From the NCBI GenBank assembly GCA_038277395.1, contig CM076197.1:26987564-27051563 (forward strand): a DNA stretch of 64,000 nt. The letters run 5' to 3'. The DNA comes from Dryocosmus kuriphilus (Eukaryota; Arthropoda; Insecta; Hymenoptera; Cynipidae). This document shows, piece after piece, positions 1-10,845 of this stretch (positions are counted from its first letter, which is position 1; the number at the start of each line of letters is the position of its first letter). Made by a program: the position numbers and the translations under genes. The notes below the pieces were generated by a model, which was not told the DNA's origin, ran no database searches, and saw only the letters and a program-made list of their open reading frames with translations.

Positions 1-1185
1 TTGAAAATTAATTTAAAGGCAGTTTACTTTTTAAAACTAAAAAATATCTTCATTTTAATTACAAGTGAAAAGATGAGGATCAAGTTGCATGCATGAAATT
101 CAACATACAAAATTTTAAGAGGACGAGAATTATACCTAAAAGTGTAGTCAAATTCTTTGTCTGTAGTTCAGGATTTTCATCTAAGCTGTTTAAAATCTCG
201 ATTTTATCTTGTACATCGCATATTTTCAAATTATCATTACTTTCTTTCTTATCTTCACATTCTGTGATAATTATGCATTATTCAACCAAAACTTAAGTAT
301 CATATTATTCAATTTTATTTAAAGCTTCAAAAATCTAAAGGGTTATATGACAGTTTTTTTTTCTTTATTTAAATAATTTATAAACTGACCCTAAATATTC
401 TTTACTGAATTTAATTTTAAGTTAATTTTAAGTCTGAGTGTATGAGAAAGTTTCATTTAGTCACCGTCTCTACAGAAAAACTAAACAAATATAACAATAA
501 ATAGACCATTATGAAGCAAATGACAACTAACCTAAAACACAAAAGCCACACAAGCAAACGTACTTGTCATTTATCGGAAGTTTCAAGCTTGAAATAAATC
601 AAAGAAATAACCTACATTCTCCACACCTGATAATTCGGAAGTTTCATTTACTAAAATATTAAATTCGACTTTTTCCTGATTCTCATTACTTTCCCATTGA
701 TGATCTTTGTCAATTTCTTTAGAATTTACTTTATAAAATGTTGTTATTTTCGGCAATTTGGCTTCAAAAACTTCTCTCTCCTTTTTATGCTTTCTTTTCG
801 AAACTCCACTGTTAAACTTTCTAGACAACATTTTAGTTGTTCTTCATGAAATGTATTCTGGAGAAATTATATCCATCCGAAAAAATAGGTTAATGAAAAA
901 ACGAGAGAATTGAGGAAACAACAGAGGATCAGTGAAAAATCAGTGCTGACAACCTTATTAATAATTAGTTTGTATTAATAATGGCAGATGGAGACACTTG
1001 TAAATTCTCCATATTTCTGATATAAGAATTAAATCCGGCACGTTTAAGGAAAAAAAGTTAAACATAAATAAATTCAGAATAAACGATAAAAAAAAATTCC
1101 CCTGAATTTGGAGGCCCCTTGAAAAGCGAGGCCTAGGCCCGCCGCCCACTTAGCCCCCCCCCCCCCCCCCTTTAATCCAACACTG
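1..1185 (-). mobile_element. hAT element, 5' portion (copy 1, cut by window edge)
   Basis: This is the same sequence as the right part of the hAT element at 15101-18215. Read on the minus strand, the element begins at 1185 with CAGTGTTGGATTAAA, the terminal inverted repeat of a ZMYM-type hAT, followed by a long poly-G run. The remainder of the transposase gene would lie left of the window. The base after the end starts TTAACCTC, the right-hand target duplication seen in copy 2. Confidence 0.8.
583..831 (-). pseudogene. hAT (ZMYM-type) transposase, N-terminal exon, copy 1
   Basis: The 82-residue frame starts MLSRKFNSGVSKRKHKKERE and continues with a lysine-rich stretch and AKLPKITTFYKV. That is the usual start of ZMYM1-like hAT transposases, ahead of the TTF zinc finger. 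It ends shortly after GYFFDLFQA, where the family often has an intron. The zinc finger and catalytic parts are outside the window for this copy; the equivalent parts of copy 2 lie at 16976-15235. The exon is identical to 17616-17864. Confidence 0.7.
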
Positions 1186-1189
1186 TTAA

Positions 1190-1760
1190 CCTCGTTTCCA
1201 ATCAATCTCAACTCTCTTATTCTTTATTCGCGTTTTATCAGTGGTCACTTTCATTAAAGTAGTCAACCAATTATCCACTTCATTAATCACTGCTGCTGAG
1301 CATTCAAATATGATTTGAATACGTTTCCGCTTCAGGAAAATTTTCTTTCGCCTCGTTTGCAATCGCTTTCACTCGCATAAACGTAGTCAACCAATCACCC
1401 ACTTGATTAATCACTGCTAATGATAATTCAAATAAGACAATTTGAGTACGTTTGCGCTTCACGAAAATCCTATTTTCACCTCGTTTGCAATCGCTTCCCT
1501 TGCATTAAAGTAGTCAAATAATCGTTCACCTGATTAAACACTGCTGCTTAGTATTCAAATATGTCAATTTGAGTACGTTTGCGCTTCAGCAAAATCCTAT
1601 TTTCACCTCGTTTGCAATCGCTTTCACTTGCATTAAAGTAGACCACTAATCATCTACCTCATTAATCACTGCTATTGAGCATTCAGATAGGGAAATTTGA
1701 GTACGTTTCCGGTTCTGAAAAACCCTATTTTCACTTCGTTTGCAATCGTTTTCAGGTTTT
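1190..1760 (+). repeat. 128-bp tandem repeat array (about 4.5 units), copy 1
   Basis: Units start at about 1191, 1350, 1478, 1606 and 1734 with CCTCGTTTGCAATCGCTTTC. They contain CACTGCT...GAGCATTCAAATA and end CTATTTTCA. Spacing is 128 bp after the first unit, which is longer and altered. The same unit recurs at 4003-4150 beyond the transposase gene, so it is part of that element rather than an independent satellite. Confidence 0.9.
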
Positions 1761-2177
1761 TTGTTCTTCATTCGCGTTTCATGAGTTGTTTGTATAACAC
1801 TCTGCCAACGAATTCTTTATTCATCTCGCTGTTTCCAACATTCTTTCACCTTGTTGATTATTATTATCGTTATCAATATTTATTTTGAATAATAATTGTG
1901 GCACTTTAATAGTTTTTTTTTTTCTTTTAACACTTTGCAGGTAAAGAACTTCGTTCTATTTCTCCTATCACAAAGGAACAGTTTCATGAACTCTTAACTT
2001 TTTTTGCAAACCAGTACGCTGATTATTACTGATAACTCAAATTTGATACTAAGATTTCAGAATTTAAATTCGTAGATTTATTCAGAAATTCTACCAGTAT
2101 TGCGGAATAGAATTCCTTATTTTTTTCAATTTTCCTTAATGTAGTATTAAACTTTTATCCAGTAGAACCATTTCGCA

Positions 2178-4007
2178 ATGGCGTTTAGAAGCCGTTTGTC
2201 CTGTTATGTTTGCGAAACGATTTTTCCTTCACAACAAATGGGGCGAATATATAGGAATGAGCATGCTGCTGTTCATGAATTTGCAATTCGTCGACGTGAC
2301 GCATTCAACTTAGCAGCACTTATCGCAACTGTGCAAACAAGACCATGCATGAATTTCAATCCGTCCATCCTTGATGAAATATTGTTAATGGAACATGATC
2401 CCTCTTGCCTAAGATTAAACATATTGAAACAAACTGCGAATATTAGTTGCGTGATCTGGAATGATGTACGTGATTACAGGCTTTCAGTTGAATGCGGAGT
2501 CAACGTTTTTGTATTGCAGAATATTTATATTGCAGAAGATCTGAGATCTTGTCAACATCACTTAGATGATCGAGGCTTCATTTTGTCGCCGTTGTTCCCT
2601 GGCTTACGCTTCATTAACAGGCCCTACAATATAAAAGGTCAGCGACTTCATCTTTTTCTGCAGGGATTTTGCAGCGTGTAATGAATTCGACGAAATTTGA
2701 TGATGAACACAGTTTTACAGTTGAAAAATTTCACTCTATTTCTCCTGTCACAAAAGAACAGTTTCTTTAACTTTTAGCTTTTTGTGATCTAGTACCCTGT
2801 CAAGGTGTTCATAGTTATGTAACAAAAAAGGACCTTATAATGTTCTCGTGCAAGTTGTGACAAGGACTTACTGATGATTTCTTGAAGTTGGTGTTTCAGA
2901 CGTTGCGAAAGTCATATTGTATGCATAAAGGATGACACTTAGTGAAACATTCACTGATAGTGCCACCAAATGGATACATACTCGATATTCATGGACAATA
3001 TTTCTCGGACAGCAGGAACAGCGATGCTGCTATGCTTAGAAATAAGTTTGAAAGAAATGAAGATAGAATGAGAGAGTGGTTTCCCGAAGGATCGATTATT
3101 GTGGTTGACAGAGGCTATCAGGATGCCACAGAGCAGTCTCGAAACCTTAGTATTTACTGGAAAATACCTACGCTACTTCAACCAGGGCAGTGTTAACTGC
3201 TCACTGAAGAAGCAAATGAATCGAGATTGGTGACCAAGCCAGATGAATTGTTGAGGATAGGAATGGACACATTAATTCCATCTTCAAGTTCTTCACTCAA
3301 GTCATACGCGTTCCGCATCTTCACAATCTCGGCGATTTCTGCCGAATTGCTGTTGCCATAATAAACAGGTACCATGCACCAATCGAGATGCTAGGTGCGA
3401 ATGCAAAATCGGCCAAAGAATTGCTACAGAGAACTCGGGAGGTAAAAGTTGCTCAATTACTCGTAGAAGAGGAAAACCTGCAAGCCAAAATTGCTCAGAG
3501 GTGGATGCGCTTGAGCTCTCAGCTTGTGCAAGACTTTCTACGTTTAACGTTGGCATTCTTGAGAGACTTGGCTGTTGGAGTTTATCAGGTTAACTTAGCT
3601 CCACCAAGATACATTCAAGATAAACTGCAAAGAGAGGAGCAGGAAGAGCTTCAATTGGAAGTTTTGCATCATGCGCAGATGATCCCAGAGTCAGGATTGG
3701 TAATAGTGATTCTTTTCACGATTCAGTAATGCGACCAAACATGAACTTTGGATTGCATATGTGCCCATTGAAGGCATAGAACATGACGCTGAAAATGAAA
3801 ATGATCCTAATCCTATCCAAGACTACTATTGTACGTGCAAATCTGGCGCACGAACCCTTGGTTCAAGTGCATATTGCACATATTGCTACCGTATTATGGT
3901 ATATTGGATATGCTCGATACGAAAATAATGTTCGCTATCCTTCGATATCGCTTCACAGTGTGATCACGGACGCTGCTCACAGACCAGAACAACATCCACT
4001 TGATTAA
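2178..4007 (+). pseudogene. Decayed DDE_Tnp_4 transposase with C-terminal SWIM-like region, copy 1
   Basis: Four frames in order form one protein. Residues from 2178-2681 give an unnamed N-terminal region. 2698-2930 gives a helix-rich stretch with SPVTKEQF. 2942-3196 gives DIHGQYFSDSRN and VDRGYQDATE, a core DDE_Tnp_4 signature. 3230-3729 gives IVEDRNGH, the region of the third acidic residue, and VYQVNLAP. 3783-4007 gives YYCTCKSGARTLG then HIATVLWYIGYARYEN, a SWIM-type CxCx(n)CxH zinc finger whose third cysteine is lost at a frameshift. The tryptophan before IVEDRNGH is a TGA stop. The region of the first catalytic aspartate seems deleted near 2925. At least four frameshifts or stops make it non-functional. 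Its C-terminus runs straight into the 128-bp repeat. Confidence 0.85.
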
Positions 4008-4150
4008 TCACTGCTACTGAGCATTCAAATATGACAATTTGAGTACGTTTTCGCTTCAGGAAAATCCTGTTTTCACCTCGTTTGAAATCGCTTTCACTTG
4101 CATTAAAGTAGTCAACCAATCATCCACTTGATTAAGCACTGCTACTGAGC
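4003..4150 (+). repeat. 128-bp repeat, downstream 1.2 units, copy 1
   Basis: The sequence from CACTTGATTAATCACTGCTAC through TTTCACCTCGTTTGAAATCGC to GCACTGCTACTGAGCA repeats the unit seen at 1190-1760 in the same orientation. The stop codon of the transposase relic lies in its first bases. Confidence 0.9.
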
Positions 4151-4158
4151 ATTTCGTG

Positions 4159-4218
4159 ATCAGGAGACCAAAAATCATAAAATATCTTAGTTTAGGAAAA
4201 TTTTGCCGAAACCTTTTT
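4159..4218 (+). repeat. 60-bp dispersed motif, inverted relative to 14701-14760
   Basis: The 60 bp beginning ATCAGGAGACCAAAA and ending GCCGAAACCTTTT match the reverse complement of 14701-14760 at roughly nine of ten positions. The match stops abruptly on both sides. It lies immediately after the last 128-bp repeat, so it may be a fragment of another dispersed element. Confidence 0.75.
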
Positions 4219-4724
4219 TCATTATATTTTGTGCGGGGTCCTTTGTAGTGGATTGCGTCCCTTTGCTCGGCGGTTTCGGGGAAAAACGAAATCTTTATCG
4301 GTCTCTTACGTGTGCGCTAGGTTTAGTGGGAAGAACGCTACCGTGGAGAGACAAGAGGATTAGGACGCCGAGAATGGGGAGAAGACACCATCAAAATGCA
4401 CAGGTTATGGTATAACTTACATATAATTTAGATGACGATAATTCATGTACAACATCCGACATGCACGGAAATCGTATAATTCCATAATTGCGGGGAGTTC
4501 GATTACCAGAAATACAAAGGGTCACAATGCTTTGAGTGCACAGAGGTCAGCGGAAACCACGAGCACTGACACATCAGTAAGGCCAATGAGAGACAAAGAA
4601 AGATGGAAACAGGCATGTGGTGTGTTCGGCAGCCGACTGTCCGAGACCCGTCGTAGGTTTCCAACCGAGCTCGGACGCGGACCTCGCCACCCGTCTGGTA
4701 ACGTCCGCGTTACAAGTCACTAAT
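4219..4724. other. No recognisable gene
   Basis: The interval has GC-richer patches and several short overlapping open frames on both strands, none matching a family I know. I see no repeats or terminal structures. Confidence 0.5.
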
Positions 4725-4785
4725 AAATCCAATAATAAATTCACTAATAAAGTCGCTAATAAAATCACCAATATAGTCTTAAACT
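4725..4785 (+). repeat. Short AATAAA-type minisatellite, copy 1
   Basis: Five imperfect units of about 12 bp (CACTAATAAAT, CCAATAATAAAT, CACTAATAAAG and similar) lie in a row. It has no coding meaning. Confidence 0.7.
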
Positions 4786-4924
4786 GCACTGGATACTCTA
4801 AAATCTTTAATATTTCTTTTGCTTCCGATGTATAACATTTCATACTCAACCCCGAGCTGATTGCTCTCCGTTCCACTCCAGCATTATATATCGATGCAAC
4901 CTGTGTAGAAGCTTTTAGAAAGGC

Positions 4925-5335
4925 CCTTGATCTTTATCTATTCTAGGAGAACCGCACCAAACGTGTTAATACAAGGTTCTAAATTCTGTATACAGGTACG
5001 TATTTAAGATATTTTAACTGTTGTCGAGAGGAAAAATTTTAATGGTTTTTCTGAGAAGAGCACTTAAAAAAGCGATAAATCATGCCCTTTGAATTGATTT
5101 CACCCACTAGGGAAAGAATTTTATCGGGAAGATTCTAGAAGCTTGTCACATAAATTGTAAAAATATTAGAGTGCTCTCTGGTCTTCATCCTACTCTACGA
5201 GAACCACACCAAACGTGTTAATACACGTTTATAAATTGCATATACAGGTACATTTTTAAGATAGTTTAACCGTTTTTAAGAGGGTAAATGGACATCATTT
5301 TTCAAAGAAGAGCACTTAAAGAAGGCAATAAATAA
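4925..5335 (+). repeat. Diverged direct repeat pair, period about 252 bp, copy 1
   Basis: The sequences around 4950 and 5203 share CACCAAACGTGTTAATACA. Further shared pieces follow at the same spacing: TACAGGTAC, TTTAAGATA and GAAGAGCACTTAAA. This is an old tandem duplication or two repeat units of an element I do not recognise. Confidence 0.7.
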
Positions 5336-5689
5336 CCAAAAAGGAATGTTGGAAAACGCTTTATCTGAGAGTGTAATTGATAGTCGAAAATTAGAGAAAC
5401 GAAGATCGTACTGATAAAATACCATAAAAGAGTTTTTTTTTAAACAACAGTAAGACATCGTTGGAATGTGTCGTTATCTGTGACGAAAATCTAAAAGTCT
5501 TAACAGTTAAATCTTTAAAAATTAGATTATAGCTAAGAATTCGAGTACTAGGTTACATTGTGAAGGAATTTTTTTGAAACACGAGTGCAGACCATTACGG
5601 TGTGTATTGATATTCGTATCGAATATTTAAAAGGTTCAGAAATTTACACTTTAAGGACGTAGGATAAGGCGAACTCAGAAAGTTTTTGG

Positions 5690-6075
5690 GTGCCCACCAT
5701 TATAAACACGGCCTTGTCCCCATATTTATTTTTAAAAGTATATTGTAAGTGTAAGCTAAATTGTCAAGAGAGATTCCCACATCCTACTAATTCAAACGGA
5801 TCGTGGGGAGGATGGATAAAATAAGATCAAGGCGTAAAATAAAACAGTTACACTTTAATGAGAGTATTACTTATACTAGACCCCGATTTACATTTCAGAG
5901 ACTGCCCTCTCGTTCCGAGTTGACAACGAACTAGCACTCCTTCGCACCCCACCATCACACCAGGGTCTTATCCCCCACTCTAGCAGCCTCTCTCTCTCTA
6001 GTTCGCACGTCACACCATTTATACAACTACTATATGAATTTCTTACATAAGGTAAATAAAGAACACTCACCAAGT
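5690..6075 (-). other. Possible LTR-like promoter region on the minus strand, copy 1
   Basis: On the minus strand a TATAAATGGTGTGACG box near 6025 is followed by a GC-richer stretch, then ATTTTATTTTA. At 5702-5690 comes TGGTGGGCACCC, which resembles a primer-binding site by starting TGG. I could not find a partner LTR or coding sequence, so this is a weak suggestion. Confidence 0.25.
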
Positions 6076-6189
6076 ATTCGGGGTCTGATGAAATTCTGGA
6101 ATGTACAATTTTCTTATCATTTATGAATAAATAAATAAATTGACCTACTTTCTGAAAATATTGATTTTCAAATTCCAAAGTCCATTATT

Positions 6190-6610
6190 TATTATAAAGG
6201 AATAATGGACTTTCCCTAAGTTTTCAAATTATATATTTAGAGTCACAAGTATATTTTTTATAAACGTATAAATTCTTTAAGTTGTCATATTATTTATCGC
6301 TATCTTCACAAGTCACTTTCCTTTATAAATAAATTTACCAACTTGTAAAACTATTTGTTTATAAATTCATAAAAATTTCTTTCCTTTATGAAAGGAGATA
6401 AAATTATATTGTGAAATTATTTACTTTTTCATACACAAGTCCATTCATTATAAATAAATAAATTCCCTAATTTTGTAACCTTATTTATTTCTAATTGCAG
6501 CTGTCTTTTTCCTTTACAAATAAATAACTTTACAAAGTTACAGACATACAAATAAATAATTGTATTGAAATATAAAATTATTCAATTCTTCGTGCATTGG
6601 TTCATAAATA
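6190..6610. repeat. AT-rich degenerate repeat region, copy 1
   Basis: Several blocks of about 100 bp contain CACAAGTCCATT or CACAAGTCACTT, CCTTTATAAATAAAT and TTGTAAAACTATTT-like words. It looks like a degenerate tandem array. No gene is visible from 6200 to 7270 apart from short open frames without family resemblance. Confidence 0.5.
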
Positions 6611-7326
6611 ATAGAGCCCTGAATGTCATATATGATAACTTTGCACGGGGTGTAAGTTATCGGCTTTTGTCAAAAGGAATTATTTTCTGGTAACCTGACC
6701 TAAAAAATAAAGTAGGTGTTGGGTTCATGAGGGGGGGGGGCATGAATATCTCTGAATTTCTCTTTCTATCATACCAGACAGACAGAGAGGTTCGATTGTC
6801 ATGAAGCGATTATAGACATTGCTATGTCAAAAGAAAAACGGACCTGTTTTTCTAATATATGGTTGTAAGGTAGAGAAAATGAGAAAGAGTGAGAGAGTGA
6901 GGGAGAGAGAGAATGCCTTCCTGAACAGCAGAAAGCGGCGTTACAGCAGAAAGCAGGAAAGCATTATAAAACTTCAGCCAATAAAAAATTTCTTAGGATC
7001 ACTTGAAGGATGTCATTGGTTGACGCGGCTCCTTGAACGCTTCGCTTAGCTTCGAGAGTCTTTGACTCGGTCATGAAACAAGCCGATCTGTTAGAATTCC
7101 GTTTGTTTTGTTCGTTTCACAGGTGTTGTCACTTATTACCCGTTTGTTATTTCGTTCGTAAGCAAAATCCTTTTTTAATGAACTTTTACTCTCTACATTT
7201 GAATTAGTTTCAATTTTTACTACTTTCAATCTCTTAACCATTTTGATCGATGAATCAACAAATAATACATTAAACGCAAATTAGTATATATGTATGTATA
7301 TATGTATATATGTTGTATACCACAGG

Positions 7327-7330
<4 letters not shown>

Positions 7331-7390
<60 letters not shown>
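7331..7390. repeat. (TA)n microsatellite, copy 1
   Basis: About 60 bp of uninterrupted TA lie directly left of the LTR-like insertion. Apparent IYIYIY open frames across it on both strands are artefacts. Confidence 0.95.
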
Positions 7391-7391
<1 letters not shown>

Positions 7392-7411
7392 GTATATTGT
7401 GATATACATAT

Positions 7412-8980
7412 TGTGACCTGCGAGTTATGTGACATATGGGCCTGTGTAGGCAGACCCAAATACAGAACAGAATCAGTGTAAAATATAACAGACTCATAGG
7501 AGACAGATTCTCGCGCAAGAGAGGATCGTCCCACCCACACGAGTGAAGATGAAGTGGGAGTGAGCTGGAGGGTGAAAGGAGATAAAAAGGCGAGTTCGTG
7601 AAAAAACGGAGAGATGTAAAGGAGCTTCTGGACCGAAAGGTTCCCTTCTCTTTCCTAAATCTCGTCTGAGAGAAACGGAGTTGCACTCCTAACTTCTGCC
7701 AGCAAAGATTCAGTTTAAATTTTAAAAATATACTTTCGGTGCAGAAGGCTTCTCATATGACGGCGAGAAAGTGTTTCTTATAAAGTGTGAAAATTTTGAA
7801 TAGAGTACGAGCACTGTAAAACAGGTAAGTGTCAAGACTAGGGGATGTGTTAAAATCTATTTTTTTATATCAGTACAGATCCTTGAGTTCAAACATAGAA
7901 TTGAGAGCGTTGAAAATCTGAGACTTTCTTATTCCAATTTTGAGTAAAGCGGGATTGCATCCCTCACTTTCATCGGGAATTGAAGTAAAAGCACAGAATA
8001 TAGATTAAAGTTAAATTCATTTTGGTAGAGTTTCAAGAAGCTCATATTGTGATTTTGAATAAAGCAGGATTTTATCCTCAACTTTCGTCAAAAATCACAA
8101 TATAGTGAGAAACCGGGGAAATTAAAGAATTTAAATTGTTTTGGGTAAAAAAAGAATAAAATTTTTAAATTGAACTTCTCTAAAACGCCAAGAATAAAAG
8201 ACCTGCAATAAAGCAGAATTGTATTCTCAACTTTCGTCCAAGATAGTTATTCGGTGAAGAAGAAAACAAATTCCTGAAGTCAACTCTGACCCAATTCCTT
8301 AACTTTCGTTGTAGAACAATGAGTCTGTGAGGAGCTGGAAGGCAGAGGTTGCAGGTAGCAGGGGGGCTAAAATCACAGTAGCTCAAAGTATCTGAAAAGG
8401 GAAGACGGACAACACCTCACCTTGACACAGCCGAGCTCGGTAGATTTATGCTTAGGCCATTGTTAGATGACAGGCATAGTAAACTCAATTATAAGGTGAA
8501 ATTAAAGAAATTAGAAGCCGCAGGTTTCCACAAAGGAGAAGGAAACCCCTTAGAAGGCTAAGCGCCCAGATTTATATACTTAGAAATATCGAATATTATG
8601 AATAGTAGAACTTATGAATAAAATAGAGAATAAAATTTAGAAAGGTCCGCTAACTTACCATGTCAAATTTTTAACGGAATTTTAGATCTAAAATAGAGAA
8701 TAGAATTCCAGGTGAAAGGTGTGGAAGGATGAACTAGGATACACGGTGCACACAGAAGTGTAAACGAATAAAGTTAAGAATATTTTAAATTGTCAAAACA
8801 GATTGAAATGTAAAATAAAATTAGGTAGATATAAGTAGTGTTGAATAAACCGTGTTTATTAGATATTACCTGTGGAATCTCATTCTTAGATTCGTAGGTA
8901 CCCTAATTCATTTAAATTACATAAAAATTATTACGAATTATTAAAACTAATATTTATGAATATATGAAAGGTAAAAAGTT

Positions 8981-8983
<3 letters not shown>
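7412..8983 (+). mobile_element. LTR-like insertion (possible solo LTR or TRIM) between TA arrays, copy 1
   Basis: The segment starts TGTGACC and ends GTTACA, and sits between two TA/AT arrays (7331-7390 and 8984-9041), as if it had inserted into one. Inside are three repeats of the form AATAAAGCAGGATT...ATCCTCAACTTTCGTC at about 7945, 8055 and 8205. Near 8450 is a short stretch that could encode KVKLKKLEAAGFHKGEG. A related start (TATACATATTGTAACATG, CACACTAGCTGAAACTGAAG) occurs at 35527 onward. I infer an LTR retrotransposon derivative, but no PBS, PPT or pol is present. Confidence 0.4.

Positions 8984-9041
<58 letters not shown>
8984..9041. repeat. (AT)n microsatellite, copy 1
   Basis: An AT dinucleotide run with one phase break near 9010. 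In copy 2 (26012-26072) the break is absent and the length differs. Confidence 0.95.
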
Positions 9042-9047
<6 letters not shown>

Positions 9048-9088
9048 AGAGATCTCGCCGCCGCCCTCACCGCTGTGTCAAGAATCCA

Positions 9089-9152
9089 GCCCATTGGCGT
9101 AACTAGGCAAGTAAAGCACCCCAGCGGTTTAAGGGTTGTTACGCCAATGGGC
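9089..9152. repeat. Tiny hairpin element 1, copy 1
   Basis: Perfect 15-bp arms GCCCATTGGCGTAAC and GTTACGCCAATGGGC bound a 34-bp loop containing TAGGCAAGTAAAGC. The arm resembles the common hAT end word TGGCGTAACTAGG, so I read it as a miniature non-autonomous element. Confidence 0.8.
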
Positions 9153-9178
9153 TTATCTTTTGATCAAGTGCCAGCTAA

Positions 9179-9239
9179 CCCATTGGCGTAACTAGGCAAG
9201 TGAAGCCCGCGAAGGGTTTCGTGGTGGTTACGCCAATGG
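9179..9239. repeat. Tiny hairpin element 2, copy 1
   Basis: Perfect 13-bp arms CCATTGGCGTAAC and GTTACGCCAATGG enclose TAGGCAAGTGAAGC, the same left interior as hairpin 1, 27 bp away. The right interiors differ (AAGGGTTTCGTGGTG). Confidence 0.8.
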
Positions 9240-9379
9240 ACGTATATAATTAAAAATATAATATAAATTCCGTGATGCTGGAAAAACATAAATAAAAATA
9301 ACATTAATATTAACATTATTAATAATAATAATAATCATAATAATATCAATAGAATAATAACTAATAAATAAGAATGGGG

Positions 9380-9790
9380 GTAGGCGCGCGAAGCGCGCAG
9401 GGAGGCTACGCCCCCCTTGTGTATATATATATGTACAGGGTGTCAGGGTATTCAAAATACATATTTATATATTCGTATTCCTCATTAAAAAATGAATAAA
9501 AAACTCTGATGAAAAAAATTAATCGGAAGCATAATTAAAAATCTGCCCGCTTCGCGGCACATTCTCATCACGCGCTTCGAGGGAAGTATGAGCGCGCCTA
9601 GGTCGGGCGTCTGTTGGCACTCGCGCTTCGCGCTCGATAGATTATTCACCTCGCGCTACGCGCTCGGTGTTTATGGATCGTATAAACCTTTAAACTAAAA
9701 ATTACAAAAGAAATTATTTTACTTAAGGCTATATCGCCCTTAAGGAATACATTCTCATCATGACATTTGTGCTTCGCGCTCGATAATTAC
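9380..9790. repeat. GC-rich short palindromes in AT-rich DNA, copy 1
   Basis: Repeated CGCGCTTCGCGCTCG, CTCGCGCTACGCGCTCGG, GGCGCGCGAAGCGCGC and GCTTCGCGCTCG words stand out from the AT background. Each is a short self-complementary cluster. I see no coding frame that uses them. Confidence 0.6.
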
Positions 9791-9984
9791 ATTTTTTTTA
9801 AACACATTGTAGATTGGTAAAGTTTTTTTGTGATTTTCCAAGTATTCACAATACAGGATTTCGATTCTTAAAAGTAAAACCATGAGTCTTATGAATAAAT
9901 TTTTTAGCTCTTTCCAAGATGAACAATTCTGCTTGTTAACATTTTCTCATGTACAGTTTTGCTGAAAAGTGATTTTCCTTATGT

Positions 9985-10510
9985 TTTATAACATATTTCA
10001 CGAATAACTCAAAAACTACGCGTCTGCTCAAAAAATGATAGAAAGCGAAATTGTAGATCTTTTTGTGGTGAACAATTTTATTTACTATCATTTTTCCGTA
10101 TCTTGCATATTGTGGCCGGAAATTTGAAACATTTTATTTTTAATAACTTTTTATCGATTAAAACAAAAACCGTGCATTTTATCAAAAAATGGTTGAAATA
10201 AAATTTGTAGATATTCTTGAATTGAACAACTCTGTTCTATACCATTTTTTTGTATCTTGAACATTTTGGTGGAGAACCAGAGTTTTTTAATTTTAATAGC
10301 GTTTTGTTGATTAAAACAAAAACCGTTCATTTTATCAAAAAGCGGTTAAGACGAAATTTATAGACTTTTCTGAGGAGAACAATTTTACTTATTTATATTT
10401 TTTTGTATCTCTTTATAGTTTAGCCGGAAAAAGGATTTCTTGATTTTGTGAAATCAGTTTTTGATGGATAAAACCATAACCGTTTGTCAAAAACCGCTGG
10501 TTAACGAACT
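9985..10510 (+). repeat. About 152-bp tandem repeats (3-4 units), copy 1
   Basis: Units share TGTAGAT(C)TTTTTG...GAACAA, TTGTATCTTGCAT, GCCGGAAA and ATTAAAACAAAAACCGTGCATTTTATCAAAAA. A diverged array of the same unit occurs at 13870-14345, also followed by a GAC/AAC microsatellite and the word TTTTCGGATTCAGG. Confidence 0.8.
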
Positions 10511-10594
10511 AATCCTTTCTTCTTACCCCTTAAAGAAGTGTACCAAAGCGCACTCCAATTCGATTAGTCCTTCGAAAGTTATCGTGGGAACAGT

Positions 10595-10680
10595 TTCCAA
10601 CGACAACGACAACGACGACGACGACAACGACGACGACAACGGCAACGACGACGGCGACGACAACAGACAGACAGACAACC
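10595..10680 (+). repeat. GAC/AAC trinucleotide microsatellite, copy 1
   Basis: A run of AACGACGACGACAAC-type triplets ends in ACAGACAGACAGAC. It produces a D/N-rich open frame that I do not regard as a protein. The same tail follows the second 152-bp array at 14515-14577. Confidence 0.9.
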
Positions 10681-10845
10681 GTCGTAAAAAACCTATTTTT
10701 TTTTTTTTTCGGATTCAGGAGGTCTCAAAACGTGGAGATTTAATGAAATCCGCGAAAGCTAAATTTTACATAAATCTAATACCTTCTCTAATGAGAATGT
10801 AAAAGCTTATTAAAAATTAAAGATTAACCAGTTACGATCGAGGGT

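Larger units (their letters stand above)
1186..4157 (+). mobile_element. DNA transposon with 128-bp repeats flanking a DDE_Tnp_4/SWIM transposase, copy 1
   Basis: The unit consists of about 4.5 tandem 128-bp repeats (1190-1760), a decayed transposase gene (about 1940-4007) and a further 1.2 repeats (4003-4150) in the same orientation. I cannot see clean terminal inverted repeats, so the outer limits are approximate. The hAT insertion sits inside a 128-bp unit, so this element extends left of the hAT (to about 15080 in copy 2). The transposase type suggests a PIF/Harbinger-related or ISL2EU-like element; that assignment is from family knowledge. Confidence 0.6.

Noticed and set aside
1190..1760. 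CRISPR-like array of regular repeats
   Set aside because: Repeats are 128 bp and contiguous without unique spacers, and the genome is eukaryotic.
4574..4876. 100-codon minus-strand frame and its plus-strand overlap
   Set aside because: Two frames overlap on opposite strands, contain the AATAAA minisatellite, and match no family.
7226..7686. Long IYIYIY open frames on both strands (also 24257-24717)
   Set aside because: They are read through a TA dinucleotide array in several frames at once and have no supporting family.
10461..10802. 113-codon frame with an Asp/Asn-rich centre (also 14375-14584 and 27492-27827)
   Set aside because: It is a GAC/AAC microsatellite in a dispersed repeat; the flanks of the frame are 152-bp repeat sequence and the ends vary with T-run length.
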